Source: Enterocloster lavalensis
Lineage (GTDB): Bacteria; Bacillota; Clostridia; Lachnospirales; Lachnospiraceae
Length of the DNA: 64,000 nt
Direction of reading: 5' to 3'
Assembly: GCF_902364025.1 (NCBI RefSeq)
Contig: NZ_CABJCG010000002.1
Span: 474,101 to 538,100 of the forward strand
The position numbers and the translations under genes were made by a program. The notes beneath the pieces were generated by a model, which saw only the letters and a list, made by a program, of their open reading frames with translations, searched no databases and was not told the DNA's origin. How positions within the stretch are numbered: position 1 is the first letter of the stretch; every line of letters begins with the position of its first letter. Below are positions 35,351 through 43,862 of this stretch, one piece after another.

Positions 35351-35734
35351 ATGAAAGATTATACAGTGAACACAGCCATAACCTTTCATACCGGATTTGA
35401 TGACAGGGAGTGTAACTGCCTGATGTATGAAGGGATGAAGGAAAAAATTAAAAATGACATCCAAACCGCATTCTTAAATGATGAACGCCTTAAAGGATAT
35501 ATTACCAGTGACCTGACCCTGCGGTTTCTGGATAGCTATAAGGTAAGGGTGGAGTATGAATTTTCCTGTTACGATGAAAATGAACAGGAGGCGGAAGGAT
35601 ATTCCAACTACTGTGTAAAAGGAGTCCAGAGCAAACTGGAAGAACTGGGATACCATATGGAATGTATCAGTTCAAAAGCAGAAGATATGGACATGGGGTG
35701 GCTGGATGAATTGGAATCCATGATATTCCGTTAG
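35351..35734 (+). CDS. ICE hypothetical protein, 127 aa
   Basis: Soluble alpha/beta protein beginning MKDYTVNTAITFHTGFDDRE, with a tyrosine-rich centre (YKVRVEYEFSCYDENEQEAE) and an acidic C-terminus. GGATGGTGAG precedes the ATG. I do not recognise the family. It lies between the first ICE gene and a terminator-like hairpin, so the two probably form a short leading transcript. The base composition is lower in GC than the backbone. Confidence 0.6.
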   Translation: MKDYTVNTAITFHTGFDDRECNCLMYEGMKEKIKNDIQTAFLNDERLKGYITSDLTLRFLDSYKVRVEYEFSCYDENEQEAEGYSNYCVKGVQSKLEELGYHMECISSKAEDMDMGWLDELESMIFR

Positions 35735-35806
35735 AGAGAAGATCTGGAAATTTAATCAGCCGGTCTTAAATAGTAAAGTGTTTACGGCTGGTGAGACCGT
35801 AGAACC

Positions 35807-35846
35807 GCAGTTATGTCTTGGGGAATAAGGGCATAGCTGCTTTTTT
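35807..35846 (+). terminator. Terminator after the first two ICE genes
   Basis: GCAGTTATGTC pairs over 11 positions with GGCATAGCTGC (two G-T pairs) and is followed by six T. Confidence 0.75.
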
Positions 35847-35887
35847 ATGTCAAAATCCCACCGATTTGAAAGAAAGGACTGAGAACC

Positions 35888-36595
35888 ATGACTGTAAGAT
35901 TTATGAAAGGGACGTCAATTGCAGCGTTGGAGCAGGAAATGCAGCAGGTGCCAGGGTTCAGGCCGCGAAAAAGCGGAATCATCCGGAGCCGGCAGGCTGG
36001 AGAGACAGCGGGAGTTGGAAACTGCCGGTATGTCAATGTATGGAGGGCAGAAAAAGAACCGGGTATGGACGGCCATCTGTATACCGCAATGGATGAGGAA
36101 ATGCCTCCAGCATTCTACCAGATTTTACTCAGACTGTTGGCAGAGGAGCTGCCAGGATCGGCTTTGACGGTCCGGGTAGGGAAGCTCCGGGAGGAAGGGG
36201 AGACAAGGGTTATGTTTTTTAAAAGCGAGGAACACAGGCGGCGGTTTCGGGCGCTCATGCGTTGCGGTTTATATCCTGGGCTTGTGACGGAACCGGGATT
36301 TGCAGCTGCTGTGTTTTTGTTGAGCAGCGAAGAAAGGCTATGGGAAAAGGCCGGGCCATTTGTGCAGGAGCGCACGATTGACTACAGCCGATTCCGCCTT
36401 CGCGGGGCAGATTTGGACAGCTATGCAACGTTCTGTGTGGCGAAAGAATTATGTACTGGAAAACCTTATGTGTCCTTATCGGAATTAGGGGACCCGGAGC
36501 TGTTCCATGACGGACTGCTGCGTCTGATTATCCATGCGGTCCTAATCAGCCGGCATGGAGTAGGGACTGTCTTAAAGGAGGAAGTGGAATGTTAG
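35888..36595 (+). CDS. DUF6075-like ICE protein
   Basis: 235 residues, soluble. AAAGGA lies about 9 bases before the ATG. The N-terminal ~100 residues have no recognisable motif; from about residue 110 the text FFKSEEHRRRFRALMRCG ... AAVFLLSSEERLWEKAGPFV fits DUF6075, a family seen in Firmicutes mobile elements. The role is unknown. Its end overlaps the start of the next gene by 7 bases, so it is the first gene of a tightly coupled accessory run. Confidence 0.6.
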   Translation: MTVRFMKGTSIAALEQEMQQVPGFRPRKSGIIRSRQAGETAGVGNCRYVNVWRAEKEPGMDGHLYTAMDEEMPPAFYQILLRLLAEELPGSALTVRVGKLREEGETRVMFFKSEEHRRRFRALMRCGLYPGLVTEPGFAAAVFLLSSEERLWEKAGPFVQERTIDYSRFRLRGADLDSYATFCVAKELCTGKPYVSLSELGDPELFHDGLLRLIIHAVLISRHGVGTVLKEEVEC

Positions 36596-38223
36596 AAATC
36601 CGGATTGGCTATGGGGATATGGTTTCAAAGCAAATGGGAATTCCTATGTCGGCTTCAGATTTTGAGGTTGCCAAAAAGATCCTGGATGAGGGGAAAGCCA
36701 GGAAGCAGCCGGTGACGGTCCGTTCTCTGGTTTCACCGGTTCAGCCGCTGTCAGAGATGATTACAGGAATGGATTACGGAGATGAGACGAGACGGAAGGA
36801 ACTGGATTTCCTGGATACGCGGCTGCGGCATATGACAAGGAAAGAGCAGGATATTTTTTCCGTAGCGCTTACATTGGAAACGCCCGGAACACTGAAGGAG
36901 ATTATCAATCTTTCCTATAACCTGGATTCCTATGATTTGTTGGAGGATATCAGTGATCCGGGGCGAACTGCGGCAGAGCTGTTACGCAGGGGAAAACAGA
37001 TTGAGATACCAGAGGTGCTGTACCCCATGCTGGATTTTGAACGCATCCGGGATTCCTACTTTGCAGATCATAAGGGAGATTATTGTCCGAGTGGCCTTAT
37101 CTTAAAACGTGAGGATACGGTTTATACAGAAGTGTATCAGAACTACCTTCCGGATCCGGGATATGATAAAAATTCGCTTTTTCTGCTTCATCTGCGCCGC
37201 CCCTCACGCAATGGAATGGTAAACGTTTCCCTGGCAATCCCGGCAGATGAAGGAAAAATGGAGCTGGCAAAAAAGGAATTGGGGATACAGGAGTTTTCCG
37301 AATGTCAATGGAATCAGTACGGCGGACCGCTGGATGAACTGCGTCATTATCTTCCGGTAGGGAGTGAGATAGAAGAACTGAACCGGTTTGCCTGGTTTTT
37401 AAAAGAAAAGGTTTTGGACGGCACGGAACAGATCGTGGAGAAGTTGAAAGCAGTGTTAACCGCGGAATGTCCCCGCAGCCTGGATGAAGCCGTTGGTGTT
37501 ATAAACGACCTGGATCATTATCAGATCCTTTCGGAATTTAGGACACCAGAAGACTATGCCAGATGGCGGATGAAGGATGACGGTTCGCTTTATGTTTCCC
37601 GGTTTTGTGAAGCATACCTGGACTGGAACAGCTTGGGGAAGGCGCTGATGAAGCGGGATGGAACCAGATGGTCGGAACTGGGAACTGTGCTGTGTGATGA
37701 ATGGCATTGCAATGAACTGAGAGAGAACGCTTCCGTTATCAGACTGTACAGTCCGCTGCAGGCAGAACTGGTGGATGAGGATGAGTATTGCTCCTCGCTC
37801 TCTTCTGTTGGATTGATTTCCTATGAGGAAGATATCCGGGATGCGATTGCCGCAGATGATATCTTAAAAACAGAAAAAGGACTTGGAGAGTACCTGGATA
37901 ATCAGCTTTTAAAGCAAAGGGTGATCAGTATGCGCCCAACGGTGGAACGCTATCAGTATAATCTCTGGGGCGTGCTGGAAATCAAGAGCCATGGGGAGTT
38001 GAATCCGGAGGAGTTAGAGGTCATCAAACGGGAATGGGCCGGACAAGCTTGTGATGGCTGGGGAGAATGTTTTTCACAGGAAGGTGTTGAGTGTGAGTCG
38101 GACTGTGATCTGTATGTCTATTTTGGCCATTCTAAATTCCGTGTACAGACGGAACAGGAACTGAAAGGGATTGTCCAGGAGCAGGAACTGACAGGTATGG
38201 AGGGGATGGGAGGCATCTCATAA
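36589..38223 (+). CDS. ArdA-like antirestriction protein, 544 aa
   Basis: A long protein with at least two ArdA-like segments: INLSYNLDSYDLLEDISDPG (about 105-125) and INDLDHYQILSEFRTPEDYA (about 305-325). Between them is IPADEGKMELAKKELGIQEF, which looks like a second N-terminal module. The C-terminal ~70 residues (EIKSHGELNPEELEVIKREW, QACDGWGECFSQEGVE) match a small domain often fused to ICE antirestriction proteins. ArdA proteins mimic DNA and block type I restriction enzymes, protecting incoming DNA. The chain is about three times the length of classical ArdA. It overlaps the previous gene. Confidence 0.7.
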   Translation: MLEIRIGYGDMVSKQMGIPMSASDFEVAKKILDEGKARKQPVTVRSLVSPVQPLSEMITGMDYGDETRRKELDFLDTRLRHMTRKEQDIFSVALTLETPGTLKEIINLSYNLDSYDLLEDISDPGRTAAELLRRGKQIEIPEVLYPMLDFERIRDSYFADHKGDYCPSGLILKREDTVYTEVYQNYLPDPGYDKNSLFLLHLRRPSRNGMVNVSLAIPADEGKMELAKKELGIQEFSECQWNQYGGPLDELRHYLPVGSEIEELNRFAWFLKEKVLDGTEQIVEKLKAVLTAECPRSLDEAVGVINDLDHYQILSEFRTPEDYARWRMKDDGSLYVSRFCEAYLDWNSLGKALMKRDGTRWSELGTVLCDEWHCNELRENASVIRLYSPLQAELVDEDEYCSSLSSVGLISYEEDIRDAIAADDILKTEKGLGEYLDNQLLKQRVISMRPTVERYQYNLWGVLEIKSHGELNPEELEVIKREWAGQACDGWGECFSQEGVECESDCDLYVYFGHSKFRVQTEQELKGIVQEQELTGMEGMGGIS

Positions 38224-38290
38224 AGAGAGGGGAAGGAGCCAGTCGACAGTTGTGAAACGAGAAATCTGAAAGAGGAGGTGAGGGAGATTG

Positions 38291-38494
38291 ATGCATTATG
38301 AACGTATCCGCAGCGATTTACAGCAGGCAGAGAGGACCATCAACATGGCATTGAGATCAAGTATAGATTCAGAGACAGAAAAGAAAACGCTGGAGGAATC
38401 GCTCAAACTGGTACAGGAGGCAGCGGAGAAATGCCGATTGGCTCAGGCCGAGGCCGTCCGGGAGACATTTTTGAAGGGAATGAGCATGGAGTGA
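38291..38494 (+). CDS. Small helical ICE protein, 67 aa
   Basis: Predicted almost fully helical and charged (RIRSDLQQAERTINMALRSS ... LEESLKLVQEAAEKC), with AGGAGGTGAGGGAG upstream of the ATG. It ends FLKGMSME, similar to other tails in this element. It sits between the two ArdA-like genes. No family recognised. Confidence 0.65.
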   Translation: MHYERIRSDLQQAERTINMALRSSIDSETEKKTLEESLKLVQEAAEKCRLAQAEAVRETFLKGMSME

Positions 38495-38534
38495 ATCATG
38501 CAGGAGGAAGACAGAGAAAAGGGGGAGGAGAGGT

Positions 38535-39716
38535 ATGAGTAAACCCATGAAGGTATGGATCTATGCCTGCCAGTTTGCAGAAGATCCAGATTATCGGGGA
38601 GGTGTCCTTTCTCTGCCGGCTCACCAGGAGGCGGTGAGGGATGCGTTTCAGAGGGCTAGATTAAAGGAGGGGGAGCCCTATCTTTTGGACCGCGGCGGGT
38701 GTTGGCCGGGATTTATCGAATCTGTTCTGGATTGTTACAATCATACGCTGGAGGAATTAAATCTGTTAGCCTATAAACTGGCACAAATGACTGAGAAGCA
38801 GCTCGAGGTTTATGAAGGTGTTCTAAAGGCTCTTCCGGAACGAAACATGAAGCAGGTTATCAATGGCCTGTATAACCTGGAGCGGTTTGAGTTCCTTCCG
38901 GGGATCCGGTGTGACAATGACATCGGGGAAATGACCATTGACAATGATCTGGATCCGATTTTAGAGGATTTGCCGGGAGACATTTACCCGCTTTTAGATA
39001 CCGAAAAGGTTGGGGCTTATATAAGGGAAAAGGAAAACGGTGTGTTCACATTGAGGGGTTACTGTTACCGTGTTTCAGGCCAGTGGCAGGAGGTCTATGA
39101 CGGGAAGCAGCTTCCGGAACAGGTGGAGATTCATCCATCCCAGTTTTCCCTGTACCTTGTTCCAAAGGGAATAGAGCCGGAGGATTTAGGCGTTGGGGCC
39201 TGGCTGGAACTTCCGTATGATGAAGCATCAAAAATCCAGGTGTTAGAGAATCTGGGACTGGAATCATTCAAACAATGCAGGATTGCCAAAGTGCGCACTG
39301 CGGCTCCACTGTTTGAGCAGTTAGCAGGGCGAGATCATGACATAGACCGGTGGAACCGCCTGGCTAAGAAGCTATTATCCATGACGGAGAAGGAGCTGCT
39401 GAAATACAAAGCAGTGGCTGAGTTTGAAGGCTGTTCCAGTTTAGAGCAGGCTACTGAGCTGACAGATATGCTGGACCAGTATGCATTTGATCCGGTACAG
39501 GTGACCTACGCTACTTACGGCAGGGAATGTCTGGAGCAGATGGGAGCAGACCTGGAAGCACAGGCATTCCGGAGATTTGACTTTGAAGGCTATGGGAAAG
39601 AGATATATTCCCAGACCGGAAGGAAGCTCACGGCCTATGGGGCGGTCTCAAAGGAGCCCGTCCTGGAAGAGGTTCAGTCGGAGTGCCATTCCATGGTGAC
39701 GCAGGGAATGGGATAG
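38535..39716 (+). CDS. ardA: Antirestriction protein ArdA-like, 393 aa
   Basis: Two ArdA-type modules in tandem. The first begins KVWIYACQFAEDPDYRGG and continues LNLLAYKLAQMTEKQLEVYE to VINGLYNLERFEFLPGI; the second has YLVPKGIEPEDLGVGAWLEL and LAKKLLSMTEKELLKYKAV ... LTDMLDQYAFDPVQV. Both are acidic, as expected for DNA mimics that bind type I restriction-modification enzymes. GGAGGAG precedes the ATG. It lies between a related 544-residue gene and an adenine methylase gene, forming a DNA-protection block at the leading part of the element. The C-terminus ends VTQGMG. Confidence 0.78.
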   Translation: MSKPMKVWIYACQFAEDPDYRGGVLSLPAHQEAVRDAFQRARLKEGEPYLLDRGGCWPGFIESVLDCYNHTLEELNLLAYKLAQMTEKQLEVYEGVLKALPERNMKQVINGLYNLERFEFLPGIRCDNDIGEMTIDNDLDPILEDLPGDIYPLLDTEKVGAYIREKENGVFTLRGYCYRVSGQWQEVYDGKQLPEQVEIHPSQFSLYLVPKGIEPEDLGVGAWLELPYDEASKIQVLENLGLESFKQCRIAKVRTAAPLFEQLAGRDHDIDRWNRLAKKLLSMTEKELLKYKAVAEFEGCSSLEQATELTDMLDQYAFDPVQVTYATYGRECLEQMGADLEAQAFRRFDFEGYGKEIYSQTGRKLTAYGAVSKEPVLEEVQSECHSMVTQGMG

Positions 39717-39731
39717 AGGAGGTGAAGAAGT

Positions 39732-40682
39732 ATCAATAGTTTTATATCCTGGGTGGGAGGCAAAAAGGCGCTGCGGAACACGGTGTATGAATTGTCTCCG
39801 GCCAGTTTTGAGCGCTATATTGAGGTGTTCGGAGGCGGAGGCTGGGTGCTGTTCGGGAGGCCGCCGGATCCGAAGGTGATGGAGGTCTATAATGATTTCA
39901 ATTCCAACCTGACCAATCTATATGCCTGTGTGAAGAACCACACCATGGAGTTTTTACGCCAGCTGGGATTCCTGCCTTTAAACGGAAGGGATGAATTCCT
40001 TGTGCTGCGAAGGTTTTTGGAGGGACAGGAGTTCAATCGGACTTTCCTGGCGCAGGAACTGGAGCTGGCAAGGCATAACCTGCCGCCCCTGGAGTTCGAG
40101 GAACTGCGTTCCCTCCTTCTGGAACGCGCGGCGCCGGGGGATGTCCAGAGGGCGGCGGCATTTTACAAAGTAATCCGGTACAGCTATGGAAGCGGCTGCA
40201 CATCCTTTGGCTGTCAGCCCTTTGATGTGAGAAAGACCTTCCACCTGATCTGGCAGGCGGCGGACCGTCTGGCGAATACGGTCATCGAGAATAAAGACTT
40301 TGAGGCGCTCATCCGGCAGTACGACCGGGAGAACGCCTTTCTTTATTGCGATCCGCCTTATTTTATGACAGAGGATCACTATGAGGTGGAGTTTCCGAGG
40401 CAGGACCATGTGAGGCTTCGGGAAACTCTGGCAGGCTGCCAGGGAAAATGGATGGTCAGCTATAACGATTGCAACTATATCCGGAGACTGTACGAGGGCT
40501 GCCACATCACAGCGGTCAGCCGGATTAATAACCTGGCCCAGCGCTATGACCGTGGGTGTGAATTCCCGGAGGTGATTATTACCAACTATGATCCCCAGGA
40601 GCGGAAGAAATGGGGCCCACAACAGATGGATCTGTTTTCTGCCGGGCTGTTGGGAGGTGAGACGGAAGATGGAGGGAATTGA
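39732..40682 (+). CDS. D12-class DNA adenine methyltransferase (Dam-like), probable ATC start
   Basis: About 316 residues. The reaction is N6-methylation of adenine in DNA. Motifs: SFISWVGGKKALRNTVYEL and IEVFGGGGWVLFG bind S-adenosylmethionine, and YCDPPYFMTEDHYEVEF carries the catalytic DPPY. The family N-terminus (NSFISWVGGK) is only kept if translation begins at ATC 39732, which stands 9 bases after AGAGGAGG and directly follows an in-frame stop; the first standard start, GTG at 39753, would cut into the conserved motif. The C-terminus contains QQMDLFSAG, close to the sliding-clamp-binding pattern. The likely role is to protect the element from host restriction. Confidence 0.85.
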   Translation: MNSFISWVGGKKALRNTVYELSPASFERYIEVFGGGGWVLFGRPPDPKVMEVYNDFNSNLTNLYACVKNHTMEFLRQLGFLPLNGRDEFLVLRRFLEGQEFNRTFLAQELELARHNLPPLEFEELRSLLLERAAPGDVQRAAAFYKVIRYSYGSGCTSFGCQPFDVRKTFHLIWQAADRLANTVIENKDFEALIRQYDRENAFLYCDPPYFMTEDHYEVEFPRQDHVRLRETLAGCQGKWMVSYNDCNYIRRLYEGCHITAVSRINNLAQRYDRGCEFPEVIITNYDPQERKKWGPQQMDLFSAGLLGGETEDGGN

Positions 40683-41052
40683 GAGACTCTGGTGGGCAAA
40701 GCGCCGGCTGGAGGAACAGACAGAAGGAAAACAGCGCCTGATTATTGGAGCTGGAGGACACATCTTTGTGAAGGTGGATGACAGCTGCCTGGCGGCTTGT
40801 TACTTTGCCATGGTCAGGAATCAGAAAACCGGGCAGTATCATGCGGACGTAAAGGGCTATCTGCGGACATTCAGCGGATACTGCAATGGAACACGGCTGG
40901 AGCAGCTGTCGGAGGAAATAAGCGGGCTGGCGGCGCTTGTGAAGGAACTGGAAGGCGCGCAGCTCAGTGTGAGTGAAGAGGAACTTCAGGAATTTATTCG
41001 GGAGTTAGAACAGCAGGATAACACAGCAGAAGAAGAGGAGAGGGAGGCGTAA
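40669..41052 (+). CDS. ICE hypothetical protein, 127 aa
   Basis: Begins MEGIERLWWAKRRLEEQTEG and overlaps the methylase gene by 14 bases, with GGGAGGTGAG about 10 bases upstream. The centre contains IIGAGGHIFVKVDDSCLAAC followed by VKGYLRTFSGYCNG; the last ~45 residues are acidic and helical (LEGAQLSVSEEELQEFIREL). Family not recognised. The overlap on both sides (its stop overlaps the next ATG by one base) implies translational coupling with the methylase and the AbrB-like gene. Confidence 0.65.
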   Translation: MEGIERLWWAKRRLEEQTEGKQRLIIGAGGHIFVKVDDSCLAACYFAMVRNQKTGQYHADVKGYLRTFSGYCNGTRLEQLSEEISGLAALVKELEGAQLSVSEEELQEFIRELEQQDNTAEEEEREA

Positions 41053-41480
41053 TGAGAAACGTGAAAATTAATGGAAGAGTGGCGGAGGATGGAAGCATCA
41101 TCCTTCCGCCAGGTGTATTGGAAAGCATGTGCCTGAACCCGGGGAACCTGGTAACGATTGAATTTGCACCAACCAGTCCGGTAAAAGAGGTGAACGGTTA
41201 TGGGCCGCGGTTTCAGGTGGAAGCGGGAATCTGTGAGACGGATATCATTGCCGATGAGGAGGAAGCAGCGTTAGTAGTCCCTCATGATTTGCTGAAGGAT
41301 GCCCATATCCCAATGGATGCTGGGCTGGTGGTGCAGACGATTCCGGGGGCGATCTTAATCGGTGATACGGATCCCATGGCGGCGGTCCAGGCGCCGCTTC
41401 TGGAGATCCTGTCCCTGTTTGGGATATCTGAGGAGGAAGCGTATAAGGCAATCGAAGAAGGAGGTTACTATGATGAGTAA
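41052..41480 (+). CDS. AbrB/SpoVT-like protein, two hairpin domains
   Basis: 142 residues. The N-terminal part (KINGRVAEDGSIILPPGVLE, MCLNPGNLVTIEF) resembles the swapped-hairpin AbrB/MazE fold; a second similar stretch is ALVVPHDLLKDAHIPMDAGL followed by VVQTIPGAILIG. The C-terminal ~25 residues are acidic helix (ILSLFGISEEEAYKAIEEGG). Likely a DNA-binding or partner protein for the next gene, which encodes a clearer AbrB protein and overlaps it by 11 bases. The regulatory target is unknown. Confidence 0.55.
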   Translation: MRNVKINGRVAEDGSIILPPGVLESMCLNPGNLVTIEFAPTSPVKEVNGYGPRFQVEAGICETDIIADEEEAALVVPHDLLKDAHIPMDAGLVVQTIPGAILIGDTDPMAAVQAPLLEILSLFGISEEEAYKAIEEGGYYDE

Positions 41481-41763
41481 GCCGGTATATAAAGTGATGG
41501 ACAGTAAGGGAAGGGTGTTGATTCCGAGGGAACTGCGTCTGGCGGCCGGTATGTGCGGCGGGGATATCCTGGCCCTTCAGCTCCAGGAAGGGAAGGTATC
41601 TGTGCGTAAGGTAGAAATCGTGGAGGTGGGTGACCAGTCACCGGAAGCAGTAGAAGCCTATGTCCGCGCCGCCATTAAAACCATGCCGGATGCAGTTCGG
41701 TTAAGCCTGATCTCAGATCTGTCAGGTCTGGTCCGGGAGAAGGAGGGGCACCATGTCGGATAG
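41470..41763 (+). CDS. AbrB/MazE/SpoVT family DNA-binding regulator
   Basis: About 97 residues. The first 45 residues are a typical AbrB swapped-hairpin domain: VYKVMDSKGRVLIPRELRLA followed by GGDILALQLQEGKVSVRKV. A helical C-terminus (residues ~55-95) follows. Two adjacent ATGs exist; GGAGG lies 5 and 8 bases away. It overlaps the genes on both sides, so it belongs to the accessory operon. As AbrB relatives regulate transition-state genes or act as antitoxins, a role in controlling element genes is plausible. No toxin gene is adjacent. Confidence 0.78.
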   Translation: MMSKPVYKVMDSKGRVLIPRELRLAAGMCGGDILALQLQEGKVSVRKVEIVEVGDQSPEAVEAYVRAAIKTMPDAVRLSLISDLSGLVREKEGHHVG

Positions 41764-42328
41764 TCGGATTTATACAGACAGGGATTGTGTGGAGACAGGA
41801 AGCGGCTGTTCTCTGAAAGGGAAGGTAGTTGTCCTGAAAGAATCTGCCCGGGAGGCTGGCTTTGGCAGGCAGCTTTATTACTGCACGGGCGGGAATGGGG
41901 CCAATGCCGATGCCCTGGGAAAGTCTGTGTTTCTGGTGAACTTAAAGAATGGTGAATTTGAACGCTGCGTCCGGGATCATGTGCTTGGGGTATTAAAGCC
42001 GGAACTTCTGCCGGCTGAGGAGAAACTGCAGCTTTCCCAGATCCGTCCGCCCGGAGCCCTGCCCTTGGAGAACCATGAACCCCAGTACAGCGGATACAGC
42101 TTTCTGGAGGATGGAAGGTATGCGGCCGGGGTGTGGCTCTGTAATGAAAAGGAAGCCATGGAATATGTGGAAATGCAGAAACCCTATCAGCACCGGATTA
42201 TGCTCTGTAACCGGAATGATTTCTGTGTCTGGGAGGTGCGGAATGGCAGACAGGTTTACCCTACACAGGAAGCGTTAGAACAGATGCGCCAGGGATTGGA
42301 AGGGAGTCCAGGACCGATACAGATGTAA
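41753..42328 (+). CDS. ICE hypothetical protein, 191 aa
   Basis: A soluble protein that starts MSDSRIYTDRDCVETGSGCS within the end of the AbrB gene. Residues ~115-160 (YSGYSFLEDGRYAAGVWLCN, YQHRIMLCNRNDFCVWEV) are a compact motif I have seen in Firmicutes ICE proteins without a named function. It ends GSPGPIQM, one of the shared short tails. GGAGAAGGAGG precedes the ATG. It is the last gene of the accessory operon before a degraded stretch. Confidence 0.65.
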   Translation: MSDSRIYTDRDCVETGSGCSLKGKVVVLKESAREAGFGRQLYYCTGGNGANADALGKSVFLVNLKNGEFERCVRDHVLGVLKPELLPAEEKLQLSQIRPPGALPLENHEPQYSGYSFLEDGRYAAGVWLCNEKEAMEYVEMQKPYQHRIMLCNRNDFCVWEVRNGRQVYPTQEALEQMRQGLEGSPGPIQM

Positions 42329-42418
42329 GAAAAGAAATTGCGATTTAGTCCAGCGGGCAGCCCATGGCTTTGTCAGGCCTGCTGTATGTTCTGCCCCAAT
42401 GTTTGTTGGTTTTTGTGA

Positions 42419-42636
42419 ATCGTTTTCCAAGGTATTCGCTATGAAGCAGTAGCCCCGGATTCCATCGGAGCTGTCTACTTTTTTCAACAAGAAGAACAGT
42501 GGGAGAGGCGGCCATTATCCACAAGGAGAAATATGAAGGGATCCAGTCGGATCACCGGCTGAACCAGCCAGGAGAGAAAAACAGACCGGAACAGGAAGAG
42601 GGCGGAGCCGCCTTTTCACAGGGAATAAGCCTGTAA
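42419..42636 (+). pseudogene. Probable decayed ICE gene in the 42329-42648 gap
   Basis: Two abutting frames look protein-like: GIRYEAVAPDSIGAVYFFQQ in one frame and, after a frame change near 42515, IIHKEKYEGIQSDHRLNQPG ... AFSQGISL to a stop. There is no start codon for the first piece and a stop precedes it. The final GISL resembles the tails of intact neighbours. I read it as a gene broken by at least one frameshift and a lost 5' end; otherwise this 320-base gap holds nothing I recognise. Confidence 0.3.
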
Positions 42637-42651
42637 TCGAGGAGGTATATG

Positions 42652-43095
42652 ATGAAGTTTGAACACACACTGCAATTCATGATGGATTTTTATGCGGAAC
42701 TATTTCCAACCAGGAAACATTGCCTGAATCATTTATTTTGCACCATTGGAAATGGGTATGAATGGGAGAATGGAGAATTAGTCGATCATGATCATGATGA
42801 GCTTCTAAAACGTTGGACGATATCTCCTGATTTAGAAAGAGCACAGGAAAATAAAAACAGAATAAATTTTTATATCAATTGCACATTGCCAAGAATGAAG
42901 CTAATGGCGGAACGGTTACACGAAAAATATGAATTCTGGTATCCACTGGATAAGGATTATTCCCATTTATTTCATGACCCGGCTGATATGCAGGATGACT
43001 GGCGGGAAGGCGTAAAGGAATGTATAGAATGTCTGAGGCTGGACGGAATCGAAGTTGACATGGGTGAGGAAAGTGCGATGATCATGAAGCTTTAA
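42652..43095 (+). CDS. ICE hypothetical protein, 147 aa
   Basis: A soluble, AT-richer gene than its neighbours, beginning MKFEHTLQFMMDFYAELFPT; GGAGG stands 6 bases before this ATG and 3 before a preceding ATG. Histidine and aspartate cluster around residue 45 (ELVDHDHDELLKRW). The helical centre and acidic C-terminus (DGIEVDMGEESAMIMKL) match no family I recognise. The codon use suggests a different history from the adjacent pilus genes. Confidence 0.6.
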   Translation: MKFEHTLQFMMDFYAELFPTRKHCLNHLFCTIGNGYEWENGELVDHDHDELLKRWTISPDLERAQENKNRINFYINCTLPRMKLMAERLHEKYEFWYPLDKDYSHLFHDPADMQDDWREGVKECIECLRLDGIEVDMGEESAMIMKL

Positions 43096-43249
43096 AAATT
43101 GTACAAGTAGCTGTAAAGGGAGACGGGGAGAATGGAGTTGAGATACAGATACCGGGCGCGGGACGCTCCTTAAGGAAGCGCGTGGCGGGAGAGAGCACTG
43201 TTAGATTCAAAAGGGTAGACGAAACAGACAGAGAAGGGAGTGAGTGCCC

Positions 43250-43807
43250 ATGCGTGGGATTCGGGTGGAAAACGGGAGAATTATATACTTTGGAAACCCA
43301 GCCGGATATATTGCCGGGAGCCAGGCGGTGGTGGACCCAATCTTCAAGGGTAGGGAACTGGAAGCCTATTTGGAACAGCAGGGAGGGGTAGAAGCCGTGG
43401 TATGGAAAGGCGGCGTTTACGACCGGCTGATGAATGGGCAGGCGGAGCCCCAGGGCTGTGAACCCTTGAAGAACTGCCGGATTTGGCAGCTAAATCCCGA
43501 GGTCAATATCCATATGAAATTCATTGGCTATGATACGCTGGTTGAGAGATTCGGAGAACCGGCCCCCCAGAATTACCATATGGTTTATGACGGAGAAATA
43601 GAAACCAATGAATTGGAACGGATCTACGAGAAATTCGATAGCGTGCAGGAGGTTCCGGGTTATACGGGACATTCCCTCTCGGTGTCAGATGTGATTGAGC
43701 TATACGATGAGGAAGCCAGTGAATTCTATTACGTGGATTATAGGGATTTCAAACAGGTTGCATTTGGGGGACCGGAACCGGTCCAGTCCCAGGTGCTTCA
43801 GTTGTAG
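43250..43807 (+). CDS. YodL-like ICE protein
   Basis: 185 residues from an ATG with AAGGGAG 9 bases upstream. The first ~85 residues (GIRVENGRIIYFGNPAGYIA, LEAYLEQQGGVEAVVWKGG) are unassigned; the C-terminal region carries the YodL signature WQLNPEVNIHMKFIGYDTL followed by GYTGHSLSVSDVIELYDEE and YYVDYRDFKQV. YodL-type domains are common in Firmicutes conjugative elements and have no known activity. It ends VQSQVLQL and is followed by a terminator, closing the accessory region before the pilus operon. Confidence 0.75.
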   Translation: MRGIRVENGRIIYFGNPAGYIAGSQAVVDPIFKGRELEAYLEQQGGVEAVVWKGGVYDRLMNGQAEPQGCEPLKNCRIWQLNPEVNIHMKFIGYDTLVERFGEPAPQNYHMVYDGEIETNELERIYEKFDSVQEVPGYTGHSLSVSDVIELYDEEASEFYYVDYRDFKQVAFGGPEPVQSQVLQL

Positions 43808-43814
43808 CGATGGA

Positions 43815-43841
43815 AAACAGGCAGCGAAAAGCTGCCTTTTA
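43815..43841 (+). terminator. Terminator or attenuator before the pilin gene
   Basis: GGCAGC-GAAAA-GCTGCC followed by TTTTAT; the next start codon is 22 bases downstream. Confidence 0.7.
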
Positions 43842-43862
43842 TCATGTGAGGAGGATCAATCT

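Noticed and set aside
35735..35887. Riboswitch-like folding in the gap after the second ICE gene
   Set aside because: Only a simple terminator hairpin and one small stem are seen; no known riboswitch core could be matched.
43132..43173. 13-codon ORF MELRYRYRARDAP ahead of the YodL-like gene
   Set aside because: Too short and too close to its putative ribosome binding site to support as a leader peptide.
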